A stretch of DNA of 64,000 nt, taken from Actinomycetes bacterium. Lineage in GTDB: Bacteria > Actinomycetota > Acidimicrobiia > Acidimicrobiales > Palsa-688. The notes beneath the pieces are model-generated. The model did not search any database. It had not been told where the DNA came from and saw nothing but the letters and a program-made list of their open reading frames with translations. Within the stretch, counting starts at the first letter, position 1; each line of letters starts with the position of its first letter. This document shows, in pieces, positions 43,671-54,103 of the stretch. The DNA lies in assembly GCA_021838445.1 (NCBI GenBank), contig JAKCDU010000002.1, positions 1-64,000 on the forward strand. The letters are read 5' to 3'. A program made the translations under genes and the position numbers.

Positions 43671-45764
43671 CTAGCCCCTACCGGTCGAGTACGGGTTCCT
43701 CCGGCCCGCCGGTCGAGCCGTCGCCTTGGTAGCGGCCTTCTCGACCGGCGCCTCCCTCGGAGCCGCCTGCTCGACCGAAGCCTTACGCGGGGCGGCCTTC
43801 CTCGAGGCCGCCTTTCCGGCTGCCACCCCCACGACTGAGGTGTCGCCAACCGCCTTGGTTGGGGTGGCCTTGTCGGCCGCCGACTTCCGAGGCGTGGCCT
43901 TGGTCGCCGCCGCCTTCCCGGCCGCCGCCTTCCCGGCCGCCGCCTTCCCGGCCGCCGCCTTCTTGGAGGCCGCCTTGTTGGGGGCCGCCCTTTCGGCTGG
44001 CGCTTTCTTGGGGGCCGCCTTTTCGGCCGGCGCCTTCTTGGCCGCAGCCTTCGGCGCAGCTGTCTTCGGCGCCGCGGCCTTCCCGGCCGCAGTCTTCCCC
44101 CCCGTGGCCTTACCGGCGCCGGCCTTACTGGCCGTGGCCTTACTGACGCTGGCCTTACCGGCCGCCCTCTCAGCAGGGGCCTTCCTCGGCCCAGTCTGCC
44201 CAGCCGGGGCCTTCTCGGCCGGAGCCTCGTCGGCCGCCGCTCTCCTCGGCGCCGCCTTCTTGGCCGCCCCCTTCGCAGCCGGGGCCTTCTCAGCCGGGAC
44301 CTGGCCGGCTACGGACCTGCCGGACCCGACCGACCGACCCGCCGCGGCGCGGCGCGGCGTCGAGCCCTCGGCCTCGGTCACTTCGGATACCGCCGTCTGT
44401 TCGGCCGCGACCCGCCTAGCCGGGGACTTCCGGGCCGGGGTGGCCACCGAAGCGGATCCAGCCGGGATCTGTGCGGTCGCCGCCTTGTCGGCCGCGGGCC
44501 TGCGGGGAGCGACGGCTGTCGCCGCGCTGAGCCCCTCACCTACGGCCTTGCGGCTCGCGGCCTTGCGAGCCGCCACCTTCCTGGCCGGCCCGGACTGGCC
44601 GGTGAGTGGGCCCGCAAGGTCTTCCGGTCCGGCCCCCTCCGACGCCATCGGGCGGCCGTCCACCGACGGGCGGGCCGCAGCCCGCGAAGCCGGCTCAGCC
44701 TCCCCCGCAGCGGTCTTGGCCGCCGCTCGACGGCGCGGCGCCCTCTTCACCGGCTCCGCCTCGGCAGGCGCGGCCAGGGCCGCCCCGACACCACTCAGTT
44801 CCTCGTCGTCATCGGGCTCGGCGGCGATCTCGGCTTCCACCGTCTCGGCCGTCGGGCTGCCCGCCACCCGGGCGAAGCCGGGCAGAGCCAACTCGACCCC
44901 CCGCCGGGGAGGATCGAATGCCTGGACCACGAAGGTGCGGGCCTCGCCCTTGGTGACCACTTCCCTCGCCCGCCGCGGCGGCGGGGACGCCATGGCCGAC
45001 AGCGGGATGTAGCAACGGGCCCCGTCGGCTTCGATGAAAGCACCGTGGGAGGAGTACTCGAGCACCGAACCCACCACGTCGCTCCCCAAAGGATGGGCGG
45101 CAATGAAGGTGATGAAGGCCAGCGGCTCGTTCACCGGTTCGGCCGGGGGGACACTGGAGCGGCGTCGGCGGGACTTGGACCCGCTGGCCGGCTCGACCAC
45201 CTCTTCGGTGGCGCGGGCGATGGCCCGGTCTATGGCCTTGGGCCGGGACTTCGGTCGGCTCTCGGGTGGGTGCTTGGCGCCGGCGACGTCGGCCTCCACC
45301 CGCTTCTTGCGCTTGGCCTCCTTGGTCACCTCCCGACTCTTGGCGCCCCGCACGGGTGTGCGATCCATGAAGATCCAGCCCACGCCCGGCACCGGCTTGC
45401 CGCCGACCAGCCGGCCCTTCTCGAACAGCCACACGTGCTCCCCGTGGAACTCCTGGAAGGAGTCGTTCGAGAGAACTGTGGCTCCGGTCTTCTCGGCGAT
45501 GCGCAGCAAGAAGGCGTCCCCCCGGCCGATGGCCCCCGCCGGTGGCGACACCACCTCCCCGGCGGCCTCAGCCCCCTCGAAGTCGGCCAGCTCCGACGGG
45601 TCGATCCGGTGACCGAACGAAGCGTCCACGACGACTGTCACCTGGTCGTCGGGGTTCTCGGCGATGAACTCTCTCACCGCCTGATCCAACTGGGCCAGAC
45701 TGGGCATGTTTCGGCCCTCGGTCGCCAGGTTGGACCCATCAACTATCACGTGGCGCACTGACAT
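43671..45764 (-). CDS. NYN/Zc3h12a-type nuclease domain, S1-like domain and histone-H1-like tail
   Basis: A 697-residue three-part protein. Residues 1-140 form an NYN (PIN-like) nuclease domain with candidate metal-binding acids in HVIVDGSNLATEGRN (Asp9), TVVVDASFGHRID (Asp47) and TVLSNDSFQEF (Asp101). Residues about 212-300 resemble an S1-like RNA-binding domain (DVVGSVLEYSSHGAFIEADG, ARCYIPLSAMASPPPRRARE, VELALPGFARV). Residues 320-697 are a Lys/Ala/Pro-rich tail like eukaryotic histone H1 or the tail of mycobacterial HupB, including repeated AAAGK units encoded by 15-bp repeats (about 43906-43965). NYN RNases with S1-like parts are known in Actinomycetota; the very long basic tail is the oddity. 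Predicted: structured-RNA or DNA-associated ribonuclease. Confidence 0.87.
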   Translation of the reverse strand: MSVRHVIVDGSNLATEGRNMPSLAQLDQAVREFIAENPDDQVTVVVDASFGHRIDPSELADFEGAEAAGEVVSPPAGAIGRGDAFLLRIAEKTGATVLSNDSFQEFHGEHVWLFEKGRLVGGKPVPGVGWIFMDRTPVRGAKSREVTKEAKRKKRVEADVAGAKHPPESRPKSRPKAIDRAIARATEEVVEPASGSKSRRRRSSVPPAEPVNEPLAFITFIAAHPLGSDVVGSVLEYSSHGAFIEADGARCYIPLSAMASPPPRRAREVVTKGEARTFVVQAFDPPRRGVELALPGFARVAGSPTAETVEAEIAAEPDDDEELSGVGAALAAPAEAEPVKRAPRRRAAAKTAAGEAEPASRAAARPSVDGRPMASEGAGPEDLAGPLTGQSGPARKVAARKAASRKAVGEGLSAATAVAPRRPAADKAATAQIPAGSASVATPARKSPARRVAAEQTAVSEVTEAEGSTPRRAAAGRSVGSGRSVAGQVPAEKAPAAKGAAKKAAPRRAAADEAPAEKAPAGQTGPRKAPAERAAGKASVSKATASKAGAGKATGGKTAAGKAAAPKTAAPKAAAKKAPAEKAAPKKAPAERAAPNKAASKKAAAGKAAAGKAAAGKAAATKATPRKSAADKATPTKAVGDTSVVGVAAGKAASRKAAPRKASVEQAAPREAPVEKAATKATARPAGRRNPYSTGRG

Positions 45765-45902
45765 GGGTTCCTAAGAGTCAAGCACCTGCGACACCGGCTG
45801 CAGTGGGACCCTGGCCCCAGCAGCCCTGGTCGCCGCCTGCGCTACTGGTCGCACCGCCAACTGGCCCCCCGCCCGGGCCGCTCCGGTAGCTTGTGTCCGC
45901 TC

Positions 45903-46631
45903 ATGGCCAGCCGACCCGACGCCGACGACCGTTCCCCCACCGAACACCGCTCCCCGACCCCCGGAGCGCCCGCCCCCGATAGGCCCGCCGCTTCCACATC
46001 TGGCCCCACACGGGCCGTGCGGGCCGTGCTGTGGGACTACGGCGGGGTGCTCACGACCAGCCCTTTCGAGGCCTTCCTCGCCTACGAGAAGGCCAACGGG
46101 CTCGAACCCGGCTTCATCCGCCGGGTGAATGCCACCAACCCCGACACCAACGCCTGGGCCCGCTTCGAGCGCTCGCAGGTCGGCGTTGCGGAGTTCGCCG
46201 AACTGTTCGAGACCGAGGCCCGGGCGGCGGGCGGCGAGGTGGACGCCGCGGCGATCCTCGCCGCCCTTCGCGGCGCCCTGCGGCCCGCCATGGTCCGAGC
46301 CGTCGAACGCTGCCGCCAGCACGTCAAGACGGCGTTGCTCACCAACAACTTCACCAGCGCCGCCAGAGAGGCCGACGCCCACGAGTCGGTGCTCGAACTG
46401 TTCGACGTGGTGGTCGAGTCGTCGAAGGTCGGCTACCGCAAGCCCGATCCCCATTTCTACCGACACGCCTGCCAGCTTCTCGGGATAGACCCCTCCGAGG
46501 CGATCTTCCTCGACGATCTGGGCATCAATCTCAAACCGGCCCGGGCCATGGGCATGCGCACCATCAAAGTGTCCGACCCGGCCACCGCTCTGGCTGAACT
46601 ACAGGAGATGGTCGACTTCTCTCTGGACTGA
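45903..46631 (+). CDS. HAD-superfamily hydrolase (subfamily IA)
   Basis: A 242-residue HAD phosphatase-like protein of the group that includes the soluble epoxide hydrolase N-terminal domain. Motif I is VRAVLWDYGGVLTTSPFEAF: the first Asp is present but the second position, usually Asp, is Gly. Motif II is TALLTNNFTS, motif III lysine in SSKVGYRKPDPHFYRHA, motif IV EAIFLDDLGINLKPARAMGM. The missing second Asp occurs in this subfamily. A disordered N-terminal 35 residues precede the domain. ATG chosen at 45903; a TTG lies 12 bases upstream. Confidence 0.85.
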   Translation: MASRPDADDRSPTEHRSPTPGAPAPDRPAASTSGPTRAVRAVLWDYGGVLTTSPFEAFLAYEKANGLEPGFIRRVNATNPDTNAWARFERSQVGVAEFAELFETEARAAGGEVDAAAILAALRGALRPAMVRAVERCRQHVKTALLTNNFTSAAREADAHESVLELFDVVVESSKVGYRKPDPHFYRHACQLLGIDPSEAIFLDDLGINLKPARAMGMRTIKVSDPATALAELQEMVDFSLD

Positions 46632-46653
46632 GTGGCGATCGACTGATCGGCGA

Positions 46654-49600
46654 TCAACCGAGCGCCCGCTCGAGCAGATCGCTCTGCTCCAGTTCGTGCA
46701 TGGCGTGGGAACCGGTGGCCGGGGATCCCGACGCCCGGCGCGTCTGCCTCGACACCCGGTAGTCGGAGCCGAACATCACATCCAGGCGGTCCCGCACGAA
46801 GTTGGCGGCGCCCATATTGGCCGGCTCCTCCTGCACCCAGACGATCTCCTGGGCCTGCTCGTAGTCGGCCACCGCCGCCACGATCTGCTCGGCCGGCCAC
46901 GGGTGCAACTGCTCGACCCGCACCACCGCCACATCGTGGCGCGCCGCCTTGGCCCGGGCGTTGGCCAGGTCGAGGGCCACCTTGCCGGTGGCCAGCACCA
47001 CCCGGCGCACCCCGCTCCGATCGGCCTCACCACCGGCAAACAACGGGTCGTCGAGCACCTCCCGGAAGTGCCCGGAGGCGAACTCCGACACCGGGCTGTA
47101 GGCCTCCCGACCCCGCAGGTAGCGCTTGGGGGTGAACACGACGAGCGGTTTGCGGCTCGACATCAGCACCTGTCGGCGCAACAGGTGGAACACCTGGGAG
47201 GCAGTGGTGACGTCGACCACCTGAATGTTGTCCTCGGCGCAGAGGTCCAAGAAGCGCTCCATGCGCGCCGAGGAGTGCTCCGCGCCCTGCCCCTCGTAGC
47301 CGTGCGGCAGCAGGAGGGTCAGCCCCGATGTCTGGCCCCATTTGATCTCGGCGGCGGCGAGGAACTGGTCGATGATGATCTGGGCCCCATTGACGAAGTC
47401 CCCGAACTGCGCCTCCCAGGCCACCAACCCGTCGCGGGCGATGAGGGAGTAGCCGTACTCGAAGCCGAGCGCCGCGTACTCCGACAGCAGCGAGTCGAAG
47501 ATGGTGAACCGCCCCGGACCGAGTTGGCTGAGCGGCACGTACTCCTGGCCGGTCTGGTAGTCGACGACGGCGGCGTTGCGGTGCCCGAAGGTACCCCGAC
47601 GGCTGTCCTGACCGGCGAGTCGTACGTCGTGGCCTTCGAGCAGGAGGGTCCCGTAGGCCAACGCCTCGCCCAGCGCCCAGTCGGCTTCCCCCGATGCCCA
47701 CAGTTTGGCCCGGGTGTCGAAGACCTTGATCAGCTTGGGGTGGACTGTGAAGCCCTCGGGGAACTCCGACAGGGCGTCGACGACACGATCGAGCCGGGCC
47801 GCCGCCACCGCCGTCTCGATGGGGGGTAGGACCGCGGCCGGCACGAGCGCCGGCGGCAGCGAGGTGACCGCCGGCGGGGCCGCCGCCCTCGTCTCGTCGA
47901 GCGCGGCCTGGAGACGCTGGGAGAAGTTCTCGAGGGCCTCCTGGGCCTGGTCCAAGTCGATGTCGCCCCGCCGGACCAGGGACTCGGTGTAGAGCTTGCG
48001 GACCGAGCGGTGCTCCTTGATCAACTGGTAGAGCAGCGGCTGGGTGAGGGAGGGGTCATCCTGCTCGTTGTGGCCGAAGCGGCGGTAGCAGACCATGTCG
48101 ATGACGACGTCTTTGTGGAACTGCTGGCGGAAGGCGAAGGCCAGCCGACCGACACGCACGCACGCCTCGGGATCATCGCCGTTGACGTGGAATATGGGGG
48201 CCTGCACCATCTTGGCCACGTCGGTGGCGTACACCGACGAGCGAGCCGACTCGGGGTTGGTGGTGAAGCCGAGCTGATTGTTGATGACCAGGTGTACGGT
48301 GCCGCCGGTCTCGTAGCCGGGCAGCGCCGACATGTTGAGGGTCTCGGCGACCACGCCCTGGCCGGCGAAGGCGGCGTCGCCGTGGATGAGCAGGGGCAGC
48401 ACCGGATGGGCGGCCCGGTCGGTGCTCTGGTCCTGCAGGGCCCGGGCCATGCCCTCCACCACGGGGTCCACGGCCTCGAGATGAGAGGGATTCGACGCCA
48501 GCCTCACGTCGATGGTCAGGCCCGATCGCCCGGTGAACTCGCCCTGGAAACCCTTGTGGTACTTGACATCCCCCGACCCCTGGACGGTCCCCGGGTCGAC
48601 GTTGCCCTCGAACTCGCTGAACAGTTCGCCGTAGCCCTTGCCGACGATGTTGATCAAGAGGTTCAGCCGGCCGCGATGGGCCATGCCGATGACGACCTGG
48701 CTCAGCCCATCGGTGGCGGCCTGGTCGATCACCGCGTCGACCAAGGGTATGGCCGACTCGCCGCCTTCGAGGCCGAAGCGCTTCTGGCCTATGTACTTGG
48801 TGTTGAGGAACTGCTCGAGGGCCTCGGCGGCGTTCAGGCGGTCGAGAATCCAGCGCTGCTCGTCGGGGTCGAGGTTGCTCGGCACCCCCTCCACCTGCTC
48901 CTGGATCCAGCGCTTCTGGTCCGGCTCTTGGATGTGCATGTACTCGACGCCGATGGTCCGGCAGTAGGCGTCGCGCAGGACGCCCAGGATGTCGCCGAGC
49001 TTCATGCGGTCAGAGCCGGCCAGACCGTTGGTGAAGAACTCCCTCCCCAGGTCCCACACCGACAGCCCGTGGCTGGCCGGGTCCAGCTCGGCGTGCATGT
49101 GCGGGTCGCGCCAGTCGAGCGGGTCGAGATGGGCGATCAGGTGGCCCCTCACCCGGTAGAGGTTGATGAGCTTCTCGACCTCCATCTGCTTGCGCAGGTG
49201 CAGCTCACCGCTCTCGCCGAGATCGTTGGTGTCGCGGTGCAACTGGACCGGCTCGTAAGGGACCCCCATCGCCTTGAAGACGTGATGGTAGAAGGAGTCC
49301 TCACCGTTCAGCAGCTGGTGCACCTTCTGGAGGAAAAGACCGGACTCGGCGCCCTGGATGATGCGGTGGTCGTACGTGCTGGTGATGGTGACCACCTTGG
49401 ATACGCCCAGTTCGGCGAGCACCCTCGGGTCGGCCGACTGCCACTCCGCCGGGTAGTCGATGGCCCCCACGCCCACGATGGCGCCCTGGCCGGGCATGAG
49501 CCTCGGGACCGACTGCACCGTGCCAATGGTGCCCGGGTTGGTCAGGCTGACCGACGCGCCGGCGAGGTCGTCGGCTCCCACCTTCCCGGTCCTCACCTTG

Positions 49601-50340
49601 CGGATGAGATCCTCGTAGGCGGCCCAGAAAGTCCGGAAGTCCTTGGTGTCGGCACCCTTGATGACCGGCACCATCAACGTGCGCGAGCCGTCGGGCCTCT
49701 CCAGGTCCACCGCGATCCCGAGGTTCAGGTGCTCGTGCCGTCTCACCGCCGGAGCGGCCTTGGGGTCGTCGGGGTCGGCCTCGACGAACGACGAGTTCAA
49801 CGCCGGCACCGCGCCCAGCGCCGTGACGACGGCGAACCCGATCAGGTGGGTGAAGCTCACCTTGCCAGCCGAGCCGGTACGCGACAGCTGGTTGTTGAGG
49901 ATCCGGCGGTTGATCTCGAGCAGCCCCGCCGGCACGACCCGGAAACTGGTGGCGGTGGGCACCGCCAGGCTGGCGGTCATGTTGGCCGCCAGCCGCGCCG
50001 CGCCGCCCCGCAGGGGACTGGCCGGCTCCTGCTCCACAGGGGTTCGCATCGTGGGCCCCGGTGCCGGGCGCGACGAAGGCGACGCCGGCGGGGCCGGGCT
50101 CCCGTCACCACCGGCCCCTCCGGCCACCTCGTCAGAGGTGGCCGGAGGGGACGGTGGGGCCGGACGGGCCTCGGGAGAGGAGGGCCGGGCCAGGTTCACC
50201 CCGCCGGGTCGGTAGTCGAGAAAGAACTCCCGCCAGCTCTCGCTCACCGACGAGGGATCCTGGCGGTACTGCTCGTACATGTCGTCGACCAGCCAGGCGT
50301 TGGGACCGAAGCTGGCCTCCCCGGGGGAGGGTGTGCTCAT
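46654..50340 (-). CDS. kgd: Multifunctional 2-oxoglutarate decarboxylase/dehydrogenase (Kgd/OdhA type)
   Basis: A 1228-residue fused E2-like plus E1o enzyme. Residues 1-40 give the E1o signature SFGPNAWLVDDMYEQYRQDP, followed by a Pro/Ser-rich linker. Residues about 115-340 are a 2-oxoacid acyltransferase domain lacking a lipoyl domain (TSFRVVPAGLLEINRRILNN, STYDHRIIQGAESGLFLQKV). The rest is thiamine-diphosphate E1o: GMAHRGRLNLLINIVGKG, HGDAAFAGQGVVAETLNMSA, HLVINNQLGFTTNPESARSS, CYRRFGHNEQDDPSLTQPLL and the C-terminal VVLATGKVALDLANARAKAA. This fused layout is characteristic of Actinomycetota, where GarA controls it. Divergent from ettA with 76 bases between. Confidence 0.95.
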   Translation of the reverse strand: MSTPSPGEASFGPNAWLVDDMYEQYRQDPSSVSESWREFFLDYRPGGVNLARPSSPEARPAPPSPPATSDEVAGGAGGDGSPAPPASPSSRPAPGPTMRTPVEQEPASPLRGGAARLAANMTASLAVPTATSFRVVPAGLLEINRRILNNQLSRTGSAGKVSFTHLIGFAVVTALGAVPALNSSFVEADPDDPKAAPAVRRHEHLNLGIAVDLERPDGSRTLMVPVIKGADTKDFRTFWAAYEDLIRKVRTGKVGADDLAGASVSLTNPGTIGTVQSVPRLMPGQGAIVGVGAIDYPAEWQSADPRVLAELGVSKVVTITSTYDHRIIQGAESGLFLQKVHQLLNGEDSFYHHVFKAMGVPYEPVQLHRDTNDLGESGELHLRKQMEVEKLINLYRVRGHLIAHLDPLDWRDPHMHAELDPASHGLSVWDLGREFFTNGLAGSDRMKLGDILGVLRDAYCRTIGVEYMHIQEPDQKRWIQEQVEGVPSNLDPDEQRWILDRLNAAEALEQFLNTKYIGQKRFGLEGGESAIPLVDAVIDQAATDGLSQVVIGMAHRGRLNLLINIVGKGYGELFSEFEGNVDPGTVQGSGDVKYHKGFQGEFTGRSGLTIDVRLASNPSHLEAVDPVVEGMARALQDQSTDRAAHPVLPLLIHGDAAFAGQGVVAETLNMSALPGYETGGTVHLVINNQLGFTTNPESARSSVYATDVAKMVQAPIFHVNGDDPEACVRVGRLAFAFRQQFHKDVVIDMVCYRRFGHNEQDDPSLTQPLLYQLIKEHRSVRKLYTESLVRRGDIDLDQAQEALENFSQRLQAALDETRAAAPPAVTSLPPALVPAAVLPPIETAVAAARLDRVVDALSEFPEGFTVHPKLIKVFDTRAKLWASGEADWALGEALAYGTLLLEGHDVRLAGQDSRRGTFGHRNAAVVDYQTGQEYVPLSQLGPGRFTIFDSLLSEYAALGFEYGYSLIARDGLVAWEAQFGDFVNGAQIIIDQFLAAAEIKWGQTSGLTLLLPHGYEGQGAEHSSARMERFLDLCAEDNIQVVDVTTASQVFHLLRRQVLMSSRKPLVVFTPKRYLRGREAYSPVSEFASGHFREVLDDPLFAGGEADRSGVRRVVLATGKVALDLANARAKAARHDVAVVRVEQLHPWPAEQIVAAVADYEQAQEIVWVQEEPANMGAANFVRDRLDVMFGSDYRVSRQTRRASGSPATGSHAMHELEQSDLLERALG

Positions 50341-50416
50341 AACAAACACCCAGCGTACGGCTCGCGGCCCCCAAACCAGGCGACCACCTGCCCCTGTCGT
50401 CCAGACTGGAGGGAAT

Positions 50417-52099
<1,683 letters not shown>

Positions 52100-52119
52100 G
52101 GCCTGGCTCGGCGCTTGCC

Positions 52120-52151
52120 GAGTGACCGGGCGCTGCTGCGCCCGGTCACTC
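52120..52151. terminator. Perfect 14-bp hairpin just after ettA
   Basis: Arms 52120-52133 and 52138-52151 are exactly complementary around loop TGCT. A competing 6-bp hairpin (52107-52122) overlaps its left arm. There is no T-run, so a rho-independent terminator is only a possibility; a recombination-end structure is another. Confidence 0.55.
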
Positions 52152-52716
52152 GACCGGGAGACCACCGACGACTACCGCTACAGCCTGACCCTGCTGTTCG
52201 CCCGGACGGGTGTCTCGTGCCCTGGCCTGTTGGACGAGGCGGGGGTGACGGCGTACTGCACCCACGTCAGCATCCTCTGGGCCGGCTTCTCGGTCTTCTG
52301 GGAAGCAGGCGTGCTCAGCAGCGGTGGCCCACCGTTCTTCGCCGTCTGGGCGATCCCATTCCTGGCCATGGGCTTCTACGTCACCATCGGCCGCTTCATC
52401 TGGAAGGCGCACCGCAAGCGTCGGACGGCCTACCTGCTGACTGATCGGCGAGCGGCCGTTCTGACTAGTGACGGGCAACTCGCTGAAGCCCCCCGGGCGG
52501 GGATCGCCCCGGCAGGTATCGCGCCACCGGGACGCATCACACGTCGACGTCATCTTCGATTCGCCCACCCCGATGCGTTGGCCGATGGCATCCCAAGCTG
52601 CCATGTACGCCAACACCGGCATGGACTTCTTCGTCCGCCGCAGCCTCGGCGTCGCATTCTTCGACGTAGCCGTTGGCGACGCCCTCCTGGCTGCCATGGG
52701 GCAACCAGGGCTCTGA
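52152..52716 (+). pseudogene. Frameshifted bacterial PH-domain membrane protein gene
   Basis: In one frame the sequence reads HVSILWAGFSVFWEAGVLSS, then FFAVWAIPFLAMGFYVTIGR and HRKRRTAYLLTDRRAAVLTS: two membrane helices and the first strands of a bPH domain. Near 52470-52500 the homology moves to the next frame, reading RQVSRHRDASHVDVIFDSPT and later ANTGMDFFVRRSLGVAFFDV with a stop at 52714-52716. A single frameshift would restore one product. N-terminal limit is unclear. It is the first gene inside the repeat-bounded segment. Confidence 0.65.
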
Positions 52717-52720
52717 CCCG

Positions 52721-52900
52721 ATGCCTGCCCCACGGCTGGTGCTCAGCCTCGATGAGGCCTTCCGGATTCTGGAGGCGTTGGAGGACTCGCTGTCCACCAT
52801 GGAAACCGCCGGGCTCGCTCCCGGGCTGGTCGACGAATTGGCGACGGTGATCAGAGCTCTCCACGGTAGGCTCGGCCTCGACGAGGGAGGCCAGCGATGA
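52721..52900 (+). CDS. Small hypothetical protein, helical
   Basis: A 59-residue acidic, helix-rich protein (LSLDEAFRILEALEDSLSTM, VDELATVIRALHGRLGLDEG). It starts four bases after the PH pseudogene stop and overlaps the next gene by ATGA, so the two small genes are a coupled pair. I do not recognise it. A partner role to the HTH protein, toxin-antitoxin-like or recombination-directionality-like, is a guess. Confidence 0.5.
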   Translation: MPAPRLVLSLDEAFRILEALEDSLSTMETAGLAPGLVDELATVIRALHGRLGLDEGGQR

Positions 52901-53082
52901 CGAGCTCGGAGATCCTGCGGCCAGCTGAGGCGGCGCGGCGCCTCGGGGTGCGGACTCGGGTGGTCATCGAAGCGATGTACTACAAGCGGCTTCCGCGTGT
53001 TCGGCTCGAGGACGGGACTCTCGGAATCCCGGCGGATGCCCTCGAAGATTTCGACCCGAGCGTGCAAGTAAGGAACAGTTGA
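52897..53082 (+). CDS. Excisionase/MerR-type helix-turn-helix protein
   Basis: A 61-residue DNA-binding protein: ILRPAEAARRLGVRTRVVIE, then AMYYKRLPRVRLEDGTLGIP and ADALEDFDP, the winged-helix pattern of Xis/BldC-like proteins. It ends ten bases before repeat copy B. An excisionase-like gene next to a candidate attachment site is suggestive, but no integrase gene is present. Confidence 0.7.
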   Translation: MTSSEILRPAEAARRLGVRTRVVIEAMYYKRLPRVRLEDGTLGIPADALEDFDPSVQVRNS

Positions 53083-53092
53083 CGTTGTCTCG

Positions 53093-53120
53093 AGTACAAG
53101 CCACTGGTCAGATAGGGCCT
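53093..53120. repeat. 28-bp direct repeat, copy B
   Basis: Exact copy of 52077-52104, 1016 bp downstream in the same orientation. It is not part of a gene here. The downstream side (53121 on) may be the original flank of ettA. Confidence 0.97.
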
Positions 53121-53126
53121 CTCCGG

Positions 53127-53148
53127 CGGCCGGACGGGGTGCCGGCCG
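53127..53148. terminator. 7-bp hairpin after repeat copy B
   Basis: Arms CGGCCGG (53127-53133) and CCGGCCG (53142-53148) with an 8-base loop, no T-run. It stands at the same place relative to repeat B as the 14-bp hairpin does to repeat A, so it could be the ancestral ettA terminator. Confidence 0.4.
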
Positions 53149-53194
53149 AACTGATCGGGCGGTAGAGCGGTGCCAGATCGCTCCCCTGGCCAGT

Positions 53195-53361
53195 TCAGGC
53201 TCGGTGGAAGCGGACGACGACTCCGGGAAGGTCGCCATAGGCGGAGCTGTCAGCGAGGTGGACCCCGACCAGCAGCTCGGCGACGGTGATGACGGCGATC
53301 GCTGCGTCGTCGCCATCGGCGATCAGCTCGTCGAGGGCCGATCCGGAGCGGCCGATCCGCG
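53195..53361 (-). pseudogene. Remnant of a VapC-type PIN-domain toxin
   Basis: On the minus strand a frame without its own start reads SALDELIADGDDAAIAVITV then AELLVGVHLADS, the second conserved block of VapC PIN domains (LDELLADDDDVAIAAITVAE type). It is followed after about 15 residues by a stop at 53195-53197. The first block with the essential first Asp (DTSxLI) is missing, as is the C-terminal half. No vapB is seen. The remaining gap to 53390 holds nothing else. Confidence 0.55.
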
Positions 53362-53390
53362 GCTGACCACCGCAGCGGCCCCGGAGGAGG

Positions 53391-54050
53391 TCAGGCGCCG
53401 AGCTCCCGCTTGAGCTCCCTGACCTCCTCCCTCAGCTCCTGGATCTGGCGGGCCAGGTCGTCCACCTCCGACCGCACGGCGTCCAGCTCAGCGGAGCTTC
53501 CCGGGTTGGCCGCCACCGGGGCCGGCCGGTCCCCGTCGAGGTCGTCGACGTCCATGAGCAACTGGGTCCAGCGCTCCTCCTTCTGGCCGGGCCGCCGGGA
53601 CAGGTGGGCCACGAGCGGCGGGTCCCGCCGGGTCAGCCCGGCGAGGTCGGATTCGACGGCGGCCACGTCGTCGAAATCGGCCATGCGCTCGGTCCGGCTG
53701 CGCAGCTCGCCGGCCGTCTGCGGGCCCCGCAGCAGGAGCACTCCGACCAGGGCCAGCTGGCGGGCATCGAGCGCCAGTCTCTCGTCGAGGACGTGGCGGT
53801 AGCGCACCACCGACCGGCCGTGGGAGGGCAGCACGAAGCGGACCAGGCCGTCGGCCTTGAGCGAGTCGAGGGCGGCGTGCACGTCGTCCTCGGAGAAGGA
53901 GACCACGGGGTGGCGGTTGGAGGTCTGGTTGCAGGCCAGGGTCAGGCTGTTGAGGGTGAGCGGGTACTGCTGCGGTGTGGTCAGGTGCTTCTCGATCAGG
54001 CTCCCGACCACCCGGCCGGCGACGGCGTCCAACGGCATGGCAGCGAGCAT
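53391..54050 (-). CDS. DUF480/YceH family protein
   Basis: A 219-residue YceH-like protein of two winged-helix domains: GRVVGSLIEKHLTTPQQYPL, TLNSLTLACNQTSNRHPVVS, RYRHVLDERLALDARQLALV and LLLRGPQTAGELRSRTERM. Then a short coiled-coil C-terminus (DDLARQIQELREEVRELKRE). Function of the family is not established. ATG at 54050 or at 54038. Confidence 0.9.
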   Translation of the reverse strand: MLAAMPLDAVAGRVVGSLIEKHLTTPQQYPLTLNSLTLACNQTSNRHPVVSFSEDDVHAALDSLKADGLVRFVLPSHGRSVVRYRHVLDERLALDARQLALVGVLLLRGPQTAGELRSRTERMADFDDVAAVESDLAGLTRRDPPLVAHLSRRPGQKEERWTQLLMDVDDLDGDRPAPVAANPGSSAELDAVRSEVDDLARQIQELREEVRELKRELGA

Positions 54051-54103
54051 ACGGCGGTCACCGGGCCGGCCCGGTGCTGCGGTCTTCGCTACCGTGACCG
54101 CTC

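Noticed and set aside
43726-45012. 428-codon plus-strand frame rich in Ala/Phe/Pro
   Set aside because: It is the exact antisense of the Lys/Ala tail of the NYN protein; codon bias and low complexity explain it.
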